Below are positions 8,121 through 16,994 of a DNA stretch of 64,000 bases, piece by piece. The position numbers and the translations under genes are program-made. Position 1 is the first letter of the stretch. Each line of letters opens with the position of its first letter. A model generated the notes under the pieces. It was not told the DNA's origin and ran no database searches. It saw only the letters and a program-made list of their open reading frames with translations. The stretch is from Denitratisoma oestradiolicum (GTDB taxonomy: Bacteria > Pseudomonadota > Gammaproteobacteria > Burkholderiales > Rhodocyclaceae): NCBI RefSeq assembly GCF_902813185.1, contig NZ_LR778301.1, forward strand, positions 1,674,001-1,738,000, given 5' to 3'.

Positions 8121-8410
8121 ATGGAAAAACTTGGCCCGGGAAGTGATGCCGACACGCTGCATGTGCTGGCCACGATTCCAAGGAATTCCTTTGATGTCAT
8201 TGTCGATGCAGGGAGCGGGACTGGACCTCAGACCCTGGCCTTGGTGAGGCAACTCCAGACATTGGTGCATGCGGTCGATACGTCGGAGAAATATCTGAAC
8301 AGCCTGGTTCGGCGTGTGCAGGCCCTGGGGCTTGAGCATCTGGTGCGGCCCACTGCATGGACATGGCGGACATGCCCGAGGTGTTTGCGGGGATAGATCT
8401 GCTTTGGTCG
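8121..8410 (+). pseudogene. Truncated, frameshifted SAM-dependent methyltransferase
   Basis: The frame from ATG 8121 encodes a class I methyltransferase N-terminal part with the SAM-binding glycine motif VIVDAGSGTGPQT and the acidic residue region HAVDTSEKYLN. At about 8350 the reading moves to another frame, where CMDMADMPEVFAGIDLLWS continues the expected family sequence. A single missing base in the C-run at 8349-8353 would explain this. The gene then stops at about 8408-8410, where an IS3 fragment in opposite orientation begins. The C-terminal half is absent, so it is non-functional. Confidence 0.7.
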
Positions 8411-8602
8411 GGCGTTCTCCAGTTCCAACTCCTTCATGCGCGCGATCATCGACGTATCCATCCCGCCGTACTTCGCCCGCCACTTGTAGAACGTCGCCGA
8501 ACTGATGCCCAGCTCCCGACATATCTCCGGCACCGCCAGCCCTGATTCCGCCCGCTTGAGCGCCTCCATGATCTGGCTGTCCGTGAATTTCGACTTCTTC
8601 AT
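8408..8602 (-). pseudogene. IS3-family transposase OrfA, 5' fragment
   Basis: The first about 65 residues of an IS3-family (IS407-like) Orf[21 protein letters not shown], then the helix-turn-helix PEICRELGISSATFYKWRAKY and MKELELENA. The sequence is cut off at about 8408, where it joins the methyltransferase fragment. OrfB with the DDE domain is absent from the window. It is therefore a dead relic. The bases upstream of the start (8603 to about 8660) are probably the remaining IS end. Confidence 0.8.
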
Positions 8603-8838
8603 GCAGAACTTCCCCTTTCGAGAAAATTCTACTTCCGACTACCTCTGATTGCCGGGGGGATTACCCTCGATCCCGTGGTGCGGCAGGCCTGCATCGGGCA
8701 GGCCAGGGCACTGATCGCCCTGGGTTGAGGATTCCGCCGCATTCGGTAATGGGGTGTGAGTCAAGGCGCTATACGCCGCTACATGTCTTAAGTATATTTC
8801 TCCAGAATTCTTGCGGTTCTCGACAGGCAGGACACACG
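8603..8838. other. IS-end remnant and intergenic DNA before the sensor kinase
   Basis: Bases 8603 to about 8660 look like the left end of the IS3 relic. Bases 8652-8728 keep a plus-strand frame ([20 protein letters not shown]..., stop TGA at 8726-8728) that reads like the tail of an unidentified protein, perhaps of the gene into which the IS inserted. The rest, to 8838, is the leader of the kinase gene, with a GGCAGGA ribosome-binding site at 8826-8832. Confidence 0.4.
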
Positions 8839-11787
8839 ATGACGGTCGGAAAACGAGAACAAGTCAAAGCTGCTTCGGCACCGCCCGGAGAGCCGGATGG
8901 TACGGAGTCATTCCGCTTTGGCACTACGGCGGTGCAGAGCTCCGCGGCGGTGGCCTTCGTTGCCATGGCCGGCCTGCTTGCCTATGTGCCGGGATTGCGG
9001 GCACTGGGCAGTATCCGGCCCGACTACATTCCCATGGCGCCCAGTACCGCCGGCTGCCTGCTGATCCTCAGCGGGGCCGTGTTCTGCCATGCCGGAAAGT
9101 ATTTACCCGGCCGGGGCAGAATGGCGCTGATCGTGCTGGTGCTGCTCACCACGATTTGCGGGCTGCTGGAGGCCTTCCAGCCCTGGCTGGGACTGGAGCT
9201 GGAAAGCTGGTTCATTCCCGATGCGGGGACCCTGGGCGCATTTCCCATTGGACGGATGTCGCCTCTCACGGGCGCCAGCTTCATCATCGCGGGATTGGGC
9301 ACCCTGCTGTTGCTGGAGGCGCGCCCTTCTCCTGGCCCACAGCGCCGCTGCAGCGGCGCCGCCAGCCTGGGTGTTCTGACGGCCCTGGTCGGGGCGACGG
9401 TACTGCTGGCCTATTTGTATGGCAGGCCCCTGCTGTACGGTGGCGCTGTGGTGCCAATGGCGGCAACGACGGCATTTGCTTTCCTGTCGCTCGGTATTTC
9501 CCTGGTGGCGGCAGCCGGTCCGCAGAGTTTCCCGACGCGTCTGGTCATGGAGGACTCCACGGCAGCCCGTTTGTCCCGTGTATTCCTTCCTCTTACCGTG
9601 GTTGCGGTCCTGCTCCAGAGCATTCTGTCCCAGGTGGTGCAGGTCCTGGTGCCGGTCAATGATGTCGTGTTCCTGGCGGTGCTGGTCATGGTTGTGGCCA
9701 CGGTGACGGTTTCGGTGGTGGCTCGGGTGGCCCAAACCATAGGGGGCCGTCTTGACGAGTTCAACCGGCGTGTGCAGGAAAGCGAGGAAAGTCTCGCCAT
9801 TACTCTGTACTCCATCGGCGACGGCGTCATTGCCACGGACCCTGTCGGCCGGGTGACCCGGATGAATCCCACGGCTGAGCGCCTTACCGGCTGGTCCCTG
9901 GCCGAAGCCCGCACCCGGCCCCTGGCCGAGGTGTTCCGCATCATCAACGCCGCGAGCCGCGAGCCGACGGCCGATCCGGTGCAACGGGTGATCGCCCAGG
10001 GGCATGTGGTTGCCCTGGCCAATCACACGGTGCTGCTGGCCCGGGACGGTCTGGAGTACCAGATCGCCGACAGCGCGGCCCCCATCCTCGACAGCGACAA
10101 CAGGATCGTCGGGGTGGTGCTGGTGTTCAGCGATGTCACGGAGCAATACCGGGCCGAGAAGGCTTTGCGGGAGAGCGAGGTGCATTTCCGCACCCTCGCC
10201 AATGGCGGATCCACGCTGATCTGGACCTCGGAACCAGACAAGCTGTGCAACTACTTCAACGAACCGTGGCTGCGATCCACCGGCCGCTCCCTGGAGCAGG
10301 AGTGCGGCCATGGATGGTTGCAGGGCGTGCATCCGGAAGATGCCGAGCAGTGTTTCCATGACTACGTCGAGGCGTTTGATCAGCGCAGGACATTCCGCCT
10401 CGACTATCGGTTACGGCGCGCCGATGGCGAGTATCGCTGGATCAGCGACGAGGGTAGTCCGCGCTATGGCAGTGGCGGCGAGTTCCTGGGCTATATCGGT
10501 TTCGGCATGGACATTACCGAGCGCAAAGAGGCCGAGACCGAGATCAGAAAGCTCAATGCCGATCTTGAGCAGCGGGTCCTGGCGCGCACCGCCGATCTGG
10601 AAGCTGCGAACCAGTCGCTTACCCGTGCAAAACGTCAGGCGGAAGCCGCCAATCTGGCCAAGAGCACCTTCCTGGCCAATATGAGCCATGAAATCCGCAC
10701 CCCCCTGAGCGGCATCATTGGTATGGCCAACCTGCTGCGGCGAGATGGCATGACCGCGCTTCAGTCCGACCGCCTCGAAAAGATCGACGCCGCCGCTCGG
10801 CACCTGCTGGCCGTCATCGACGACATACTCGACATCTCCAAGATTGAGGCTGGAAAGTTCGAACTGGAGGAGGCGCCGGTGGTGATCAGCAGCCTGCTGA
10901 CGAATGTGACATCGATCCTGGGCGAGCGCGCCAGCGCCAAGGGCATTTCCTTGCTGATCGAGTACCGGCCATTGCCTCACAATCTGCTGGGCGACTCCAC
11001 CCGGCTGCAACAGGCGCTGCTCAACTACGTCACCAATGCCGTCAAGTTCACCGAACAGGGCGTGGTGACATTGCGCTGCCTTACTCAGGAGGAAACAGCC
11101 GATTCGGTATTGGTACGCTTCGAGGTCACCGATACTGGCATCGGCATCCCGCCCGAAGTGCTGCCCAGGCTCTTCGGCGCCTTCGAACAGGCCGATAATT
11201 CGACCACGCGCAGATACGGCGGCACCGGCCTGGGACTGGCGATCACCCGGCGCCTGGCTGAACTGATGGGGGGCGAAACCGGTGTCGAGAGCCTGCCCGG
11301 CGTGGGCAGCACTTTCTGGTTTACCGCGCGGCTGAGGAAGGGCGATGGGGTCTCCGTAGATGTGAGGGTCAGCAATGACGATGTCGAAAAGCTGATCCGG
11401 CAACACCATAGGGGCTGCCGCATCCTGATCGCCGACGACGAGCCCATCAACCAGGAAATCACCCAGGCGCTGCTGGAGGGTGTCGGTCTGGCGGTCGATA
11501 CGGCGGAAGATGGTGCGGCCGCTGTCGCCCTGGCGCGCCAGACCCCCTATATGGCCATTTTCATGGACATGCAGATGCCCCGGCTGAACGGGCTCGACGC
11601 GACGCGACAAATACGCCAGCTTCCCGGATACCGGGAGACTCCTATCATCGCCCTGACCGCCAACGCCTTCGCCGAGGACCGGGCCCAGTGCCTCGAATCC
11701 GGTATGAATGATGTCCTGATCAAGCCTTTCATTCCCGGGACGCTGTTCGCAACCCTGCTGCACTGGTTGGATCGGTGCGATAGTTAG
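8839..11787 (+). CDS. Hybrid sensor histidine kinase (8 TM, 2 PAS, HisKA, HATPase, REC)
   Basis: A 982-residue membrane-bound hybrid histidine kinase. Order: about eight N-terminal transmembrane helices (about 20-310, MASE-like sensor without a large periplasmic loop), a first PAS domain ([19 protein letters not shown] onward), a second PAS with PAC end ([15 protein letters not shown]), a coiled coil ([20 protein letters not shown]), HisKA with the phospho-acceptor His617 in [15 protein letters not shown], HATPase_c with GTGLGLAI, and a C-terminal receiver domain with phospho-acceptor Asp910 in MDMQMP. The start at ATG 8839 (GGCAGGA upstream) is preferred over an earlier in-frame start at 8725. 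No response-regulator gene lies beside it, so partners are elsewhere. The signal is unknown. Confidence 0.9.
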   Translation: MTVGKREQVKAASAPPGEPDGTESFRFGTTAVQSSAAVAFVAMAGLLAYVPGLRALGSIRPDYIPMAPSTAGCLLILSGAVFCHAGKYLPGRGRMALIVLVLLTTICGLLEAFQPWLGLELESWFIPDAGTLGAFPIGRMSPLTGASFIIAGLGTLLLLEARPSPGPQRRCSGAASLGVLTALVGATVLLAYLYGRPLLYGGAVVPMAATTAFAFLSLGISLVAAAGPQSFPTRLVMEDSTAARLSRVFLPLTVVAVLLQSILSQVVQVLVPVNDVVFLAVLVMVVATVTVSVVARVAQTIGGRLDEFNRRVQESEESLAITLYSIGDGVIATDPVGRVTRMNPTAERLTGWSLAEARTRPLAEVFRIINAASREPTADPVQRVIAQGHVVALANHTVLLARDGLEYQIADSAAPILDSDNRIVGVVLVFSDVTEQYRAEKALRESEVHFRTLANGGSTLIWTSEPDKLCNYFNEPWLRSTGRSLEQECGHGWLQGVHPEDAEQCFHDYVEAFDQRRTFRLDYRLRRADGEYRWISDEGSPRYGSGGEFLGYIGFGMDITERKEAETEIRKLNADLEQRVLARTADLEAANQSLTRAKRQAEAANLAKSTFLANMSHEIRTPLSGIIGMANLLRRDGMTALQSDRLEKIDAAARHLLAVIDDILDISKIEAGKFELEEAPVVISSLLTNVTSILGERASAKGISLLIEYRPLPHNLLGDSTRLQQALLNYVTNAVKFTEQGVVTLRCLTQEETADSVLVRFEVTDTGIGIPPEVLPRLFGAFEQADNSTTRRYGGTGLGLAITRRLAELMGGETGVESLPGVGSTFWFTARLRKGDGVSVDVRVSNDDVEKLIRQHHRGCRILIADDEPINQEITQALLEGVGLAVDTAEDGAAAVALARQTPYMAIFMDMQMPRLNGLDATRQIRQLPGYRETPIIALTANAFAEDRAQCLESGMNDVLIKPFIPGTLFATLLHWLDRCDS

Positions 11788-11808
11788 CATGCGAGTCGCT
11801 GCCCCGCA

Positions 11809-13077
11809 TTATTTTGCAGATTTCGGGGCGCGAAACGGTAGCGTCTGTTGCTGCCGGTACAGCTCGTAAGGAGATGCCTCTGCCCGTTTCAGGGCCTCTT
11901 GCAACGCGGTTCGGCCCTTGTGGAACGTCGGGTCCTTGAGGGTGGCCCGGTAGAAATTCACATAGAAGGCATCCGGCTCCACCATGATGCGGGTGGCGAT
12001 CGCGACTGCCCCGGGATGCCGTGCCCTTCGATAAACGTAACGTCGTACCTCGTCCGGCATGAGGCGTGTGTCGGCTCGCTCGGTACTCAGGTCAAGGCTG
12101 ATGTCCCGGGCAATGAGGTGCTGCGCCACCGTTGCAGGGATGAACTGGCCCTGCCTGTCCTGCTGGGCGATCTCGACGATCACATGGGGCGTCACGTAGC
12201 TTGGAAAGGCGTGCCCGACGTTGGTGTTGGCAATGGCGATTTCAAGGGAAATTTTGTCGTTCCTGATCGTGGCGGCCGAGGTTTGAATGTCGATACCCGA
12301 GCGCACCATGTCGGGGTCGTGGATGCCGCGCCACAGGTGGCGCCGATCCGGCATGTGGCAGGTTTGGCACTGACGGCCTTCCCGGGCATGGCGGCTCGCT
12401 TGCCATTCGGCAAAGGTGTTTTCCAGGGGCTTGCCGTTGAGACTTGGCCCATCGGCCTCGAACTGATGGCAGGAAGCGCAGAAGCGCGAATCGGAGAACG
12501 TGTTTCTTACCTGCCAGCCGCCGTGGGGCAAGGGGGGGGCGGGAGTCGGCGGGCTTCCATCCCGGCGCGGCGGGCCGAATCGCTCGTGCCGGCGCACGTG
12601 GCAACCGGCGCAGGCCAGGCCGTCCTCATGGCTTATCCCGTCGGCCCGAGCCGGAGGAGGGCGGGGACGAGCGGCCAGGCTGTCGGCCAGATGCAGGGCC
12701 TGTTCCGCCAGCGGCGCGTGACATTGGAGACAGGTCTCATGTTCGTCGCTGGCCTTTGGCCCCATGTTCCGCAACTGGCCGATCAGGCCCGGACTCATGG
12801 CCTGACTGTGCAGAGTGGTGCGCCAGTCCGCGTATTGTTGCGTATGGCAGTTTCCGCAGGCGGAGGGGGCCAGGGAGGCCTCCAGGGGCGTGAAAGCGGT
12901 AGGTGCGGCGCCCTGGGGGACAGGCGGCCTTTGCCAGTGGCGCTTGAGAAATCCGGCCACGTCCTCGGCAGGCATCGCCTGGGGGGAAGAGGGGGGTGGT
13001 CCGGGGGTGTCGTTTCTGGAGCAGCCAGCCAGCAGCCAAAGCATTACGGCGAACAGCACCCATGGCCGCTTCGGCAT
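11809..13077 (-). CDS. Pentahaem c-type cytochrome, lipoprotein
   Basis: A 422-residue exported cytochrome with a lipoprotein signal (hydrophobic core then LLAGCS, Cys at about 19). It has five CxxCH haem-binding motifs: CGNCH, CLQCH, CAGCH, CASCH and CQTCH. The CxxCH spacing and the segment EWQASRHAREGRQCQTCHMP match the cytochrome c554/multihaem family. The C-terminal about 180 residues, with no haem motif, include GHAFPSYVTPHVIVEI, a segment seen in such cytochromes. It is the last gene of the HD-GYP/sigma/cytochrome operon. It probably carries electrons at the inner or outer membrane; the substrate is unknown. Confidence 0.88.
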   Translation of the reverse strand: MPKRPWVLFAVMLWLLAGCSRNDTPGPPPSSPQAMPAEDVAGFLKRHWQRPPVPQGAAPTAFTPLEASLAPSACGNCHTQQYADWRTTLHSQAMSPGLIGQLRNMGPKASDEHETCLQCHAPLAEQALHLADSLAARPRPPPARADGISHEDGLACAGCHVRRHERFGPPRRDGSPPTPAPPLPHGGWQVRNTFSDSRFCASCHQFEADGPSLNGKPLENTFAEWQASRHAREGRQCQTCHMPDRRHLWRGIHDPDMVRSGIDIQTSAATIRNDKISLEIAIANTNVGHAFPSYVTPHVIVEIAQQDRQGQFIPATVAQHLIARDISLDLSTERADTRLMPDEVRRYVYRRARHPGAVAIATRIMVEPDAFYVNFYRATLKDPTFHKGRTALQEALKRAEASPYELYRQQQTLPFRAPKSAK

Positions 13078-13110
13078 TTTCCGCTGCCCCCGGATCGTGC
13101 GCAGGGAGGC

Positions 13111-13632
13111 TTACTTCCTGGCGCAGGGATTAGCGGCCTTCATTTCACAGGGATTGGCCGGTTTCATCGCGCAGGGATTGCCTGGCATGGCCGTGCCAGG
13201 CCGGAATGTCTTCTGCAAGGTCTGGGTGTAGGCCACCAGGGCCGCCAGTTCCTTCGAGTCCCAGGGCAGCGGTTTGGCGGCCATGGGCATCACCATGCAG
13301 CCCTGGATCATCTCGTCCAGGTGGACAAGCTTGAGGCCGAGGCGGTCCTGCGCCATCTGTACCTTATGGGGATAGGGTTTGGCGAAGCTGGCCTGGAAAG
13401 CCCCGTGGTTGGCGTGGCAAGCGTTGCAGGACATGCCGTTGGTGGACAGCTTCGTGTCCATCCATAATTTTTTGCCCAGCCCGGCGTCTCCGACCGCCGG
13501 CTTGTAGTTGGCGGGACGGGTGATCATGGCGGTCGGTGAGTCCGTCAACTGCTCCTTGCCGCAGGGATTGCCCGCGGCGAGGGCCGTTCCGGCGAAGAGG
13601 GAGCACAGGGAAATGATGATCAACTTTTTCAT
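13111..13632 (-). CDS. Monohaem cytochrome c with C-terminal NPC repeats
   Basis: A 173-residue periplasmic protein with a cleavable signal peptide (MKKLIIISLCSLFAGTALAA). One haem motif, CNACH, is followed by a possible axial Met in CMVMPM, as in class I cytochromes c. The C-terminus carries three 8-residue repeats, GNPCAMKP, ANPCEMKA and ANPCARK, and a fourth NPC lies right after the signal peptide. These extra Cys residues are not haem motifs and could bind metal or form disulphides. The start at 13632 is preferred over 13662 because it begins the signal peptide. It lies 33 bp from the pentahaem cytochrome gene in the same operon. Confidence 0.85.
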   Translation of the reverse strand: MKKLIIISLCSLFAGTALAAGNPCGKEQLTDSPTAMITRPANYKPAVGDAGLGKKLWMDTKLSTNGMSCNACHANHGAFQASFAKPYPHKVQMAQDRLGLKLVHLDEMIQGCMVMPMAAKPLPWDSKELAALVAYTQTLQKTFRPGTAMPGNPCAMKPANPCEMKAANPCARK

Positions 13633-13692
13633 GATGAGCCTCTCGGTGATGGATTCATGCATTAGTCGGACGTCCGGCGAATTCCTTACGGA

Positions 13693-13884
13693 TTATTTCG
13701 GTGGTTCCCCGTCATTTCCCGCCAGGCGATGGCCGGCCCGGCGCAGGAACGCCAGTTGACGGTTGAAGGCACGGCATCCCCGGCACATGAGCAGGTGCAT
13801 GCCCAGGTTCATGCGCTCCCTGAGACCGAGCTTGCGATCCTGGGCCTGGGACATCGCTGCGGTGGCTTGCTTGCAAGTCAACAT
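13693..13884 (-). CDS. zf-HC2 protein, putative anti-sigma factor
   Basis: A 63-residue protein with the zinc-finger HC2 pattern: an N-terminal Cys (MLTCKQAT), then HLLMCRGCRAFNRQL, giving the His-x3-Cys-x2-Cys of ZAS domains. No transmembrane helix follows, so it is a small soluble or peripheral anti-sigma-like protein. Its ATG starts 1 bp after the TGA of the ECF sigma gene, a typical sigma/anti-sigma pair. The Cys and His may sense redox state, as in ZAS proteins such as RsrA and ChrR (family knowledge; not shown here). Confidence 0.8.
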   Translation of the reverse strand: MLTCKQATAAMSQAQDRKLGLRERMNLGMHLLMCRGCRAFNRQLAFLRRAGHRLAGNDGEPPK

Positions 13885-13885
13885 G

Positions 13886-14455
13886 TCATTTCTTTCCTTG
13901 GAACCATCGGTTGTCCAGGCAAATCCGCAGGGCCATGCGGGCACGGTGCAGCACGACCCAGCAACTGGACGAAGTCATCGTCAGTTCCTTGCAAATTTCA
14001 TGGGTCTCGAATCCCAGCAGTTCCCGCATCATGAAGACGCGGGCGGTGTTTTCCGGCAGCCGGTGCAGACAGGCATCGAAGACCTGCCAGAACTGGGCGT
14101 CCTCCAGGGACTGTTCGGGATCGCCCCAGTCCGTTGGCCTTTCGGCTGGCTGCCAGTGGCCTTGCGCATCGAACAGGGCATCGAAGGCATCGCCGGGAAT
14201 CTCCTGGTTTAAGCCGCCGGCATTGGGTTCGCGGGCACGCCGCCGAATCATGTCGATGATCTTGTTTCTGAGGATGGAAAAAACCCAGGTCTTGACCTGG
14301 GACCGGCCGGAAAACCTGTCGGCGCCCTCGATGGCGGAGAGCAGGGCTTCCTGCACCGCATCCTCGGCGGCGGCCTCGTCCCGAAGCTGGAGGCGGGCGA
14401 ATCGCAGCAGGTCGCCGCGAAAGCTCCCCAGCAGTTCGATCAGGGCGTCGCTCAT
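13886..14455 (-). CDS. ECF-type RNA polymerase sigma factor
   Basis: A 189-residue sigma-70 family factor with region 2 (LLRFARLQLRDEAAAEDAVQ and KTWVFSILRNKIIDMIRRRA) and region 4 (LPENTARVFMMRELLGFETH, then EICKELTMTSSSCWVVLHRA). It would direct RNA polymerase to a dedicated promoter set. The start at 14455 overlaps the stop of the HD-GYP gene (ATGA) and is preferred over an in-frame extension to 14701, which would overlap that gene widely. It is followed by a zf-HC2 protein, so the pair probably controls this operon and the cytochromes. I did not find a target promoter with confidence. Confidence 0.9.
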   Translation of the reverse strand: MSDALIELLGSFRGDLLRFARLQLRDEAAAEDAVQEALLSAIEGADRFSGRSQVKTWVFSILRNKIIDMIRRRAREPNAGGLNQEIPGDAFDALFDAQGHWQPAERPTDWGDPEQSLEDAQFWQVFDACLHRLPENTARVFMMRELLGFETHEICKELTMTSSSCWVVLHRARMALRICLDNRWFQGKK

Positions 14456-15318
14456 CGAGAGTAGGACGCCATCCGGTGCAGACCAAGCACCCGTGCCGAT
14501 TCGGCGACGAGCCCATCGATCAGTCCGGTGTCCGCCTCGGGCTGGAGCGCCTCGGCGGAGCCGCGGCCACCGGTGGGGGCCAGGCGAATGGCGCCGTCCT
14601 CGCGCAGGACCCTGGACTCCCCCCCGCAGTGGCGGCAATAAACCAGGGTCCCGGTTTTCTGATCGCGACGGACGACGATGGTCGGGCCGCACATGGGGCA
14701 TTCCTGGACAGGAATGCCGGTATCGCTATGGCCGGCGACATGGTCCAGCGCCCCGCCTTGGCCGAGCCGGAGGAAGCGCTGGCCGAGGTCCCGGTCGAAC
14801 TGGCTGCCCAGGTTCTCGTCGATGATGGCGAGGGCCTTGGCAATGGGCATGCCGTGTCGATAGGGCCGGGTGCTGGTCATGGCGTCGAAGGCGTCGGCGA
14901 TGCCGACGATGCGGGCATCGGTTGGAATGTCGCCGCCCGCCAGCCGACGGGGATAGCCTCTGCCGTCCGGGGTCTCGTGGTGGGAAAGGACGGCAGCCCG
15001 GGCGAGATCCGCCAGGGGGTGGCCGGAAAGCAGGCGTTCGCCGACTTCCGGGTGGGTCTTGATGATGGCGTATTCGTCATCGGTCAACCGGTCGGGCTTG
15101 TTGAGGATGGCGTCCGGCACCCCGATCTTGCCCAGGTCGTGCAGGAAACCGCCCAGGGTGATGCGGGCAATGTCCTGGGAAGACAGGCCTGCATCCTCGG
15201 CCAACAGCCGCGAATACTGGGAGACGCGCCAGAGGTGGCCTCCGGTGTAGGGATCACGGGCCTCGACCAGCGAGGCCATGATGTAAAGACTCTTGAGCAG
15301 GTCCTGGAGCGGGTTCAT
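14452..15318 (-). CDS. HD-GYP phosphodiesterase-like protein with C-terminal zinc ribbon
   Basis: A 288-residue cytoplasmic protein. Residues about 10-190 are an HD-GYP domain with HxxR-like GGHLWRVSQYS, the metal motif HDLGKIG, HHE and GRGYP, so the residues needed for cyclic-di-GMP hydrolysis are kept. The C-terminal part holds CPMCG and CRHCG, a zinc-ribbon-like four-Cys motif, and has no receiver domain. It overlaps the ECF sigma start by ATGA and leads the cytochrome operon. This suggests that cyclic-di-GMP, or the zinc ribbon, feeds into the sigma factor (inference). Confidence 0.85.
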   Translation of the reverse strand: MNPLQDLLKSLYIMASLVEARDPYTGGHLWRVSQYSRLLAEDAGLSSQDIARITLGGFLHDLGKIGVPDAILNKPDRLTDDEYAIIKTHPEVGERLLSGHPLADLARAAVLSHHETPDGRGYPRRLAGGDIPTDARIVGIADAFDAMTSTRPYRHGMPIAKALAIIDENLGSQFDRDLGQRFLRLGQGGALDHVAGHSDTGIPVQECPMCGPTIVVRRDQKTGTLVYCRHCGGESRVLREDGAIRLAPTGGRGSAEALQPEADTGLIDGLVAESARVLGLHRMASYSR

Positions 15319-15406
15319 GGCATGGTCGGCTTTCTTCCCGGCGGGGGTGATGAAAGCGGGCGCCCCAACTCGCGGGGGAGAGCAAGGGGCATGGAGGTAT
15401 CGGCTT

Positions 15407-15976
15407 TCACGATAGCCTGTAGCCAGCGAATTGCGCGTCGACTTCGGTGGCGAACATGTGGTTGGTGTAGTTGGAAAGGGTCTTCACGGCCGCTGCGAGA
15501 ATGATGTTCAGGGCGGCCGTCTCGCTATAGCCGGCGGCGAGAAAGGCGTCGGCTGTCGCCTGGCTGGGCTTGCCTGCCGTTTTCACCAGTTCACGGGCAA
15601 AGCGGTAGAGCGCCTGCAGCCTCCTGTCCGGGATCGGCTCGTCGGCGCGGATCGCCGCCAATACCGGAACGGGAACGCCCGACACCTTGTCCGCGATCAT
15701 GCTGTGGGCTGCCATGCAGTAGTGGCAGCCATTCTGCTGGCTGATGGCCAGGAAGACCACCTCCTGTTCGGCCGGCGTCAGGCCGGAGTGCTGGCGAAAG
15801 GCGGCATAGCCGTGCAGGTAGGTGGTCAGCACGCCGGGCACGTTGGCCATGTTGGCGTACATGTTGGGTATGAACCCGACCTGCTTCCGCGCCGCCTCCA
15901 GCGCTTCCTTCTGGGCGGGACCGGCCGAGTCCAGGGTAAGTCCGCGGAGGGTGCTGGCGGTGAAGTGTTGCGTCAT
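15407..15976 (-). CDS. Carboxymuconolactone decarboxylase/AhpD-like protein
   Basis: A 189-residue all-alpha protein of the AhpD/CMD superfamily, likely a peroxidase-related or alkylhydroperoxidase-like reductase. The active-site pair is in NGCHYCMAAHS (Cys-x2-Cys-x3-His), and VGFIPNMYANMANVPG is typical of the peroxidase-related subfamily. The start at 15976 has GGAG 6 nt upstream (revcomp of CTCC at 15983-15986). It is divergent from an AraC regulator, which probably controls it. Confidence 0.85.
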   Translation of the reverse strand: MTQHFTASTLRGLTLDSAGPAQKEALEAARKQVGFIPNMYANMANVPGVLTTYLHGYAAFRQHSGLTPAEQEVVFLAISQQNGCHYCMAAHSMIADKVSGVPVPVLAAIRADEPIPDRRLQALYRFARELVKTAGKPSQATADAFLAAGYSETAALNIILAAAVKTLSNYTNHMFATEVDAQFAGYRLS

Positions 15977-16104
15977 GGTGTTCTCCATTTGTAACGGGTG
16001 AAAGGCAAGGATCATGCAGCGCGCCACAACGCAAGATTAGAGCCGCATGGCAACCTACTGGTTATCATCTGCCCACAGTTCATAACCATTCGGACCTTTT
16101 CCCC

Positions 16105-16941
16105 GTGACGTCGGACGGCATTTCCCAACTGCTGGATCACATTGGCCTGCGCACGAACACCTACTACGCCGGTCCTTTGTGCGGTCTGCATGATTTTGGC
16201 GCCGGCGATGGTGTCGGCCATCTTCATGTCATTCGATCCGGGGAGATACGCGCGGTGCAGGTGGGGCACCCCGACATCCATGTGCGGGAGCCGACGCTGC
16301 TCTTCTATCCCCGTCCGATCGATCACCGCCTGGATATCGATGAATCCGTCGCCGCCGACGTGCTGTGCGCCCGCGTGAGCTACGAGGCCGGCAGGGAAAA
16401 TCCGATCACCCAGTCCTTCCCCGCCGTGGTGGTCATACCCTTCGCGGCGATGCGGCGCATCGACACCACACTGGTCTCCCTGTTCGCTGAAGCGATGGAA
16501 GACATGCCGGGGAGGCGGGCGATGCTGGATCGGTTATGTGACATTCTGGTGATCCAGATCGTCCGTTTCGCCATTGCGCAGAACTTTGTGCAACAGGGCG
16601 TCCTGGCCGGTCTTGCCCATCCGCGCCTGTCCAGGCTGCTGGTCGATCTGTTGAACGATCCCCGGCAGCCCTGGACGGTGGACCACATGGCGACCCGGAC
16701 CCATCAATCGCGCAACGGTTTTATCCGGGAGTTCGGTCGGGTCCTCGGCGATACGCCGGCGGATTTCCTTACCCAGATACGCATCGCCATGGCAATGCGT
16801 CTGTTGCGCAAGGGGCGCCCGGTTGCGCTGGTGGCCGGGGAGGTGGGCTACAACAGCCAGCCCGCCTTTTCCCGGGCCTTCGCCAGAGAGGTCGGCAGCA
16901 GTCCTTCAGACTGGTTGCGGGAGACTCAGGAAGGTAAGTGA
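16105..16941 (+). CDS. AraC-family transcriptional regulator
   Basis: A 278-residue regulator. The N-terminal about 180 residues form a cupin-type sensor domain of the AraC family (LHVIRSGEIRAVQVGHPDIH and EPTLLFYPRP). The C-terminal 100 residues carry two helix-turn-helix motifs (MATRTHQSRNGFIREFGRV and VAGEVGYNSQPAFSRAFARE). The start is GTG 16105. It is divergent from the AhpD-like gene with a gap of about 128 bp, the common arrangement for an AraC activator and its target. Confidence 0.88.
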   Translation: MTSDGISQLLDHIGLRTNTYYAGPLCGLHDFGAGDGVGHLHVIRSGEIRAVQVGHPDIHVREPTLLFYPRPIDHRLDIDESVAADVLCARVSYEAGRENPITQSFPAVVVIPFAAMRRIDTTLVSLFAEAMEDMPGRRAMLDRLCDILVIQIVRFAIAQNFVQQGVLAGLAHPRLSRLLVDLLNDPRQPWTVDHMATRTHQSRNGFIREFGRVLGDTPADFLTQIRIAMAMRLLRKGRPVALVAGEVGYNSQPAFSRAFAREVGSSPSDWLRETQEGK

Positions 16942-16994
16942 GTTGCGGCCATACTCCATGGAGTCCATCATTGTTTCTTGGGCAAGGGAGAGCC

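Noticed and set aside
8059..8247. 62-codon frame overlapping the methyltransferase relic
   Set aside because: It lies in another frame over sequence with clear methyltransferase motifs and has no motif of its own.
13889..14701. Longer form of the ECF sigma factor starting at 14701
   Set aside because: The extension would overlap the HD-GYP gene by about 250 bp and is Arg/Pro-rich; the ATGA start at 14455 fits the family.
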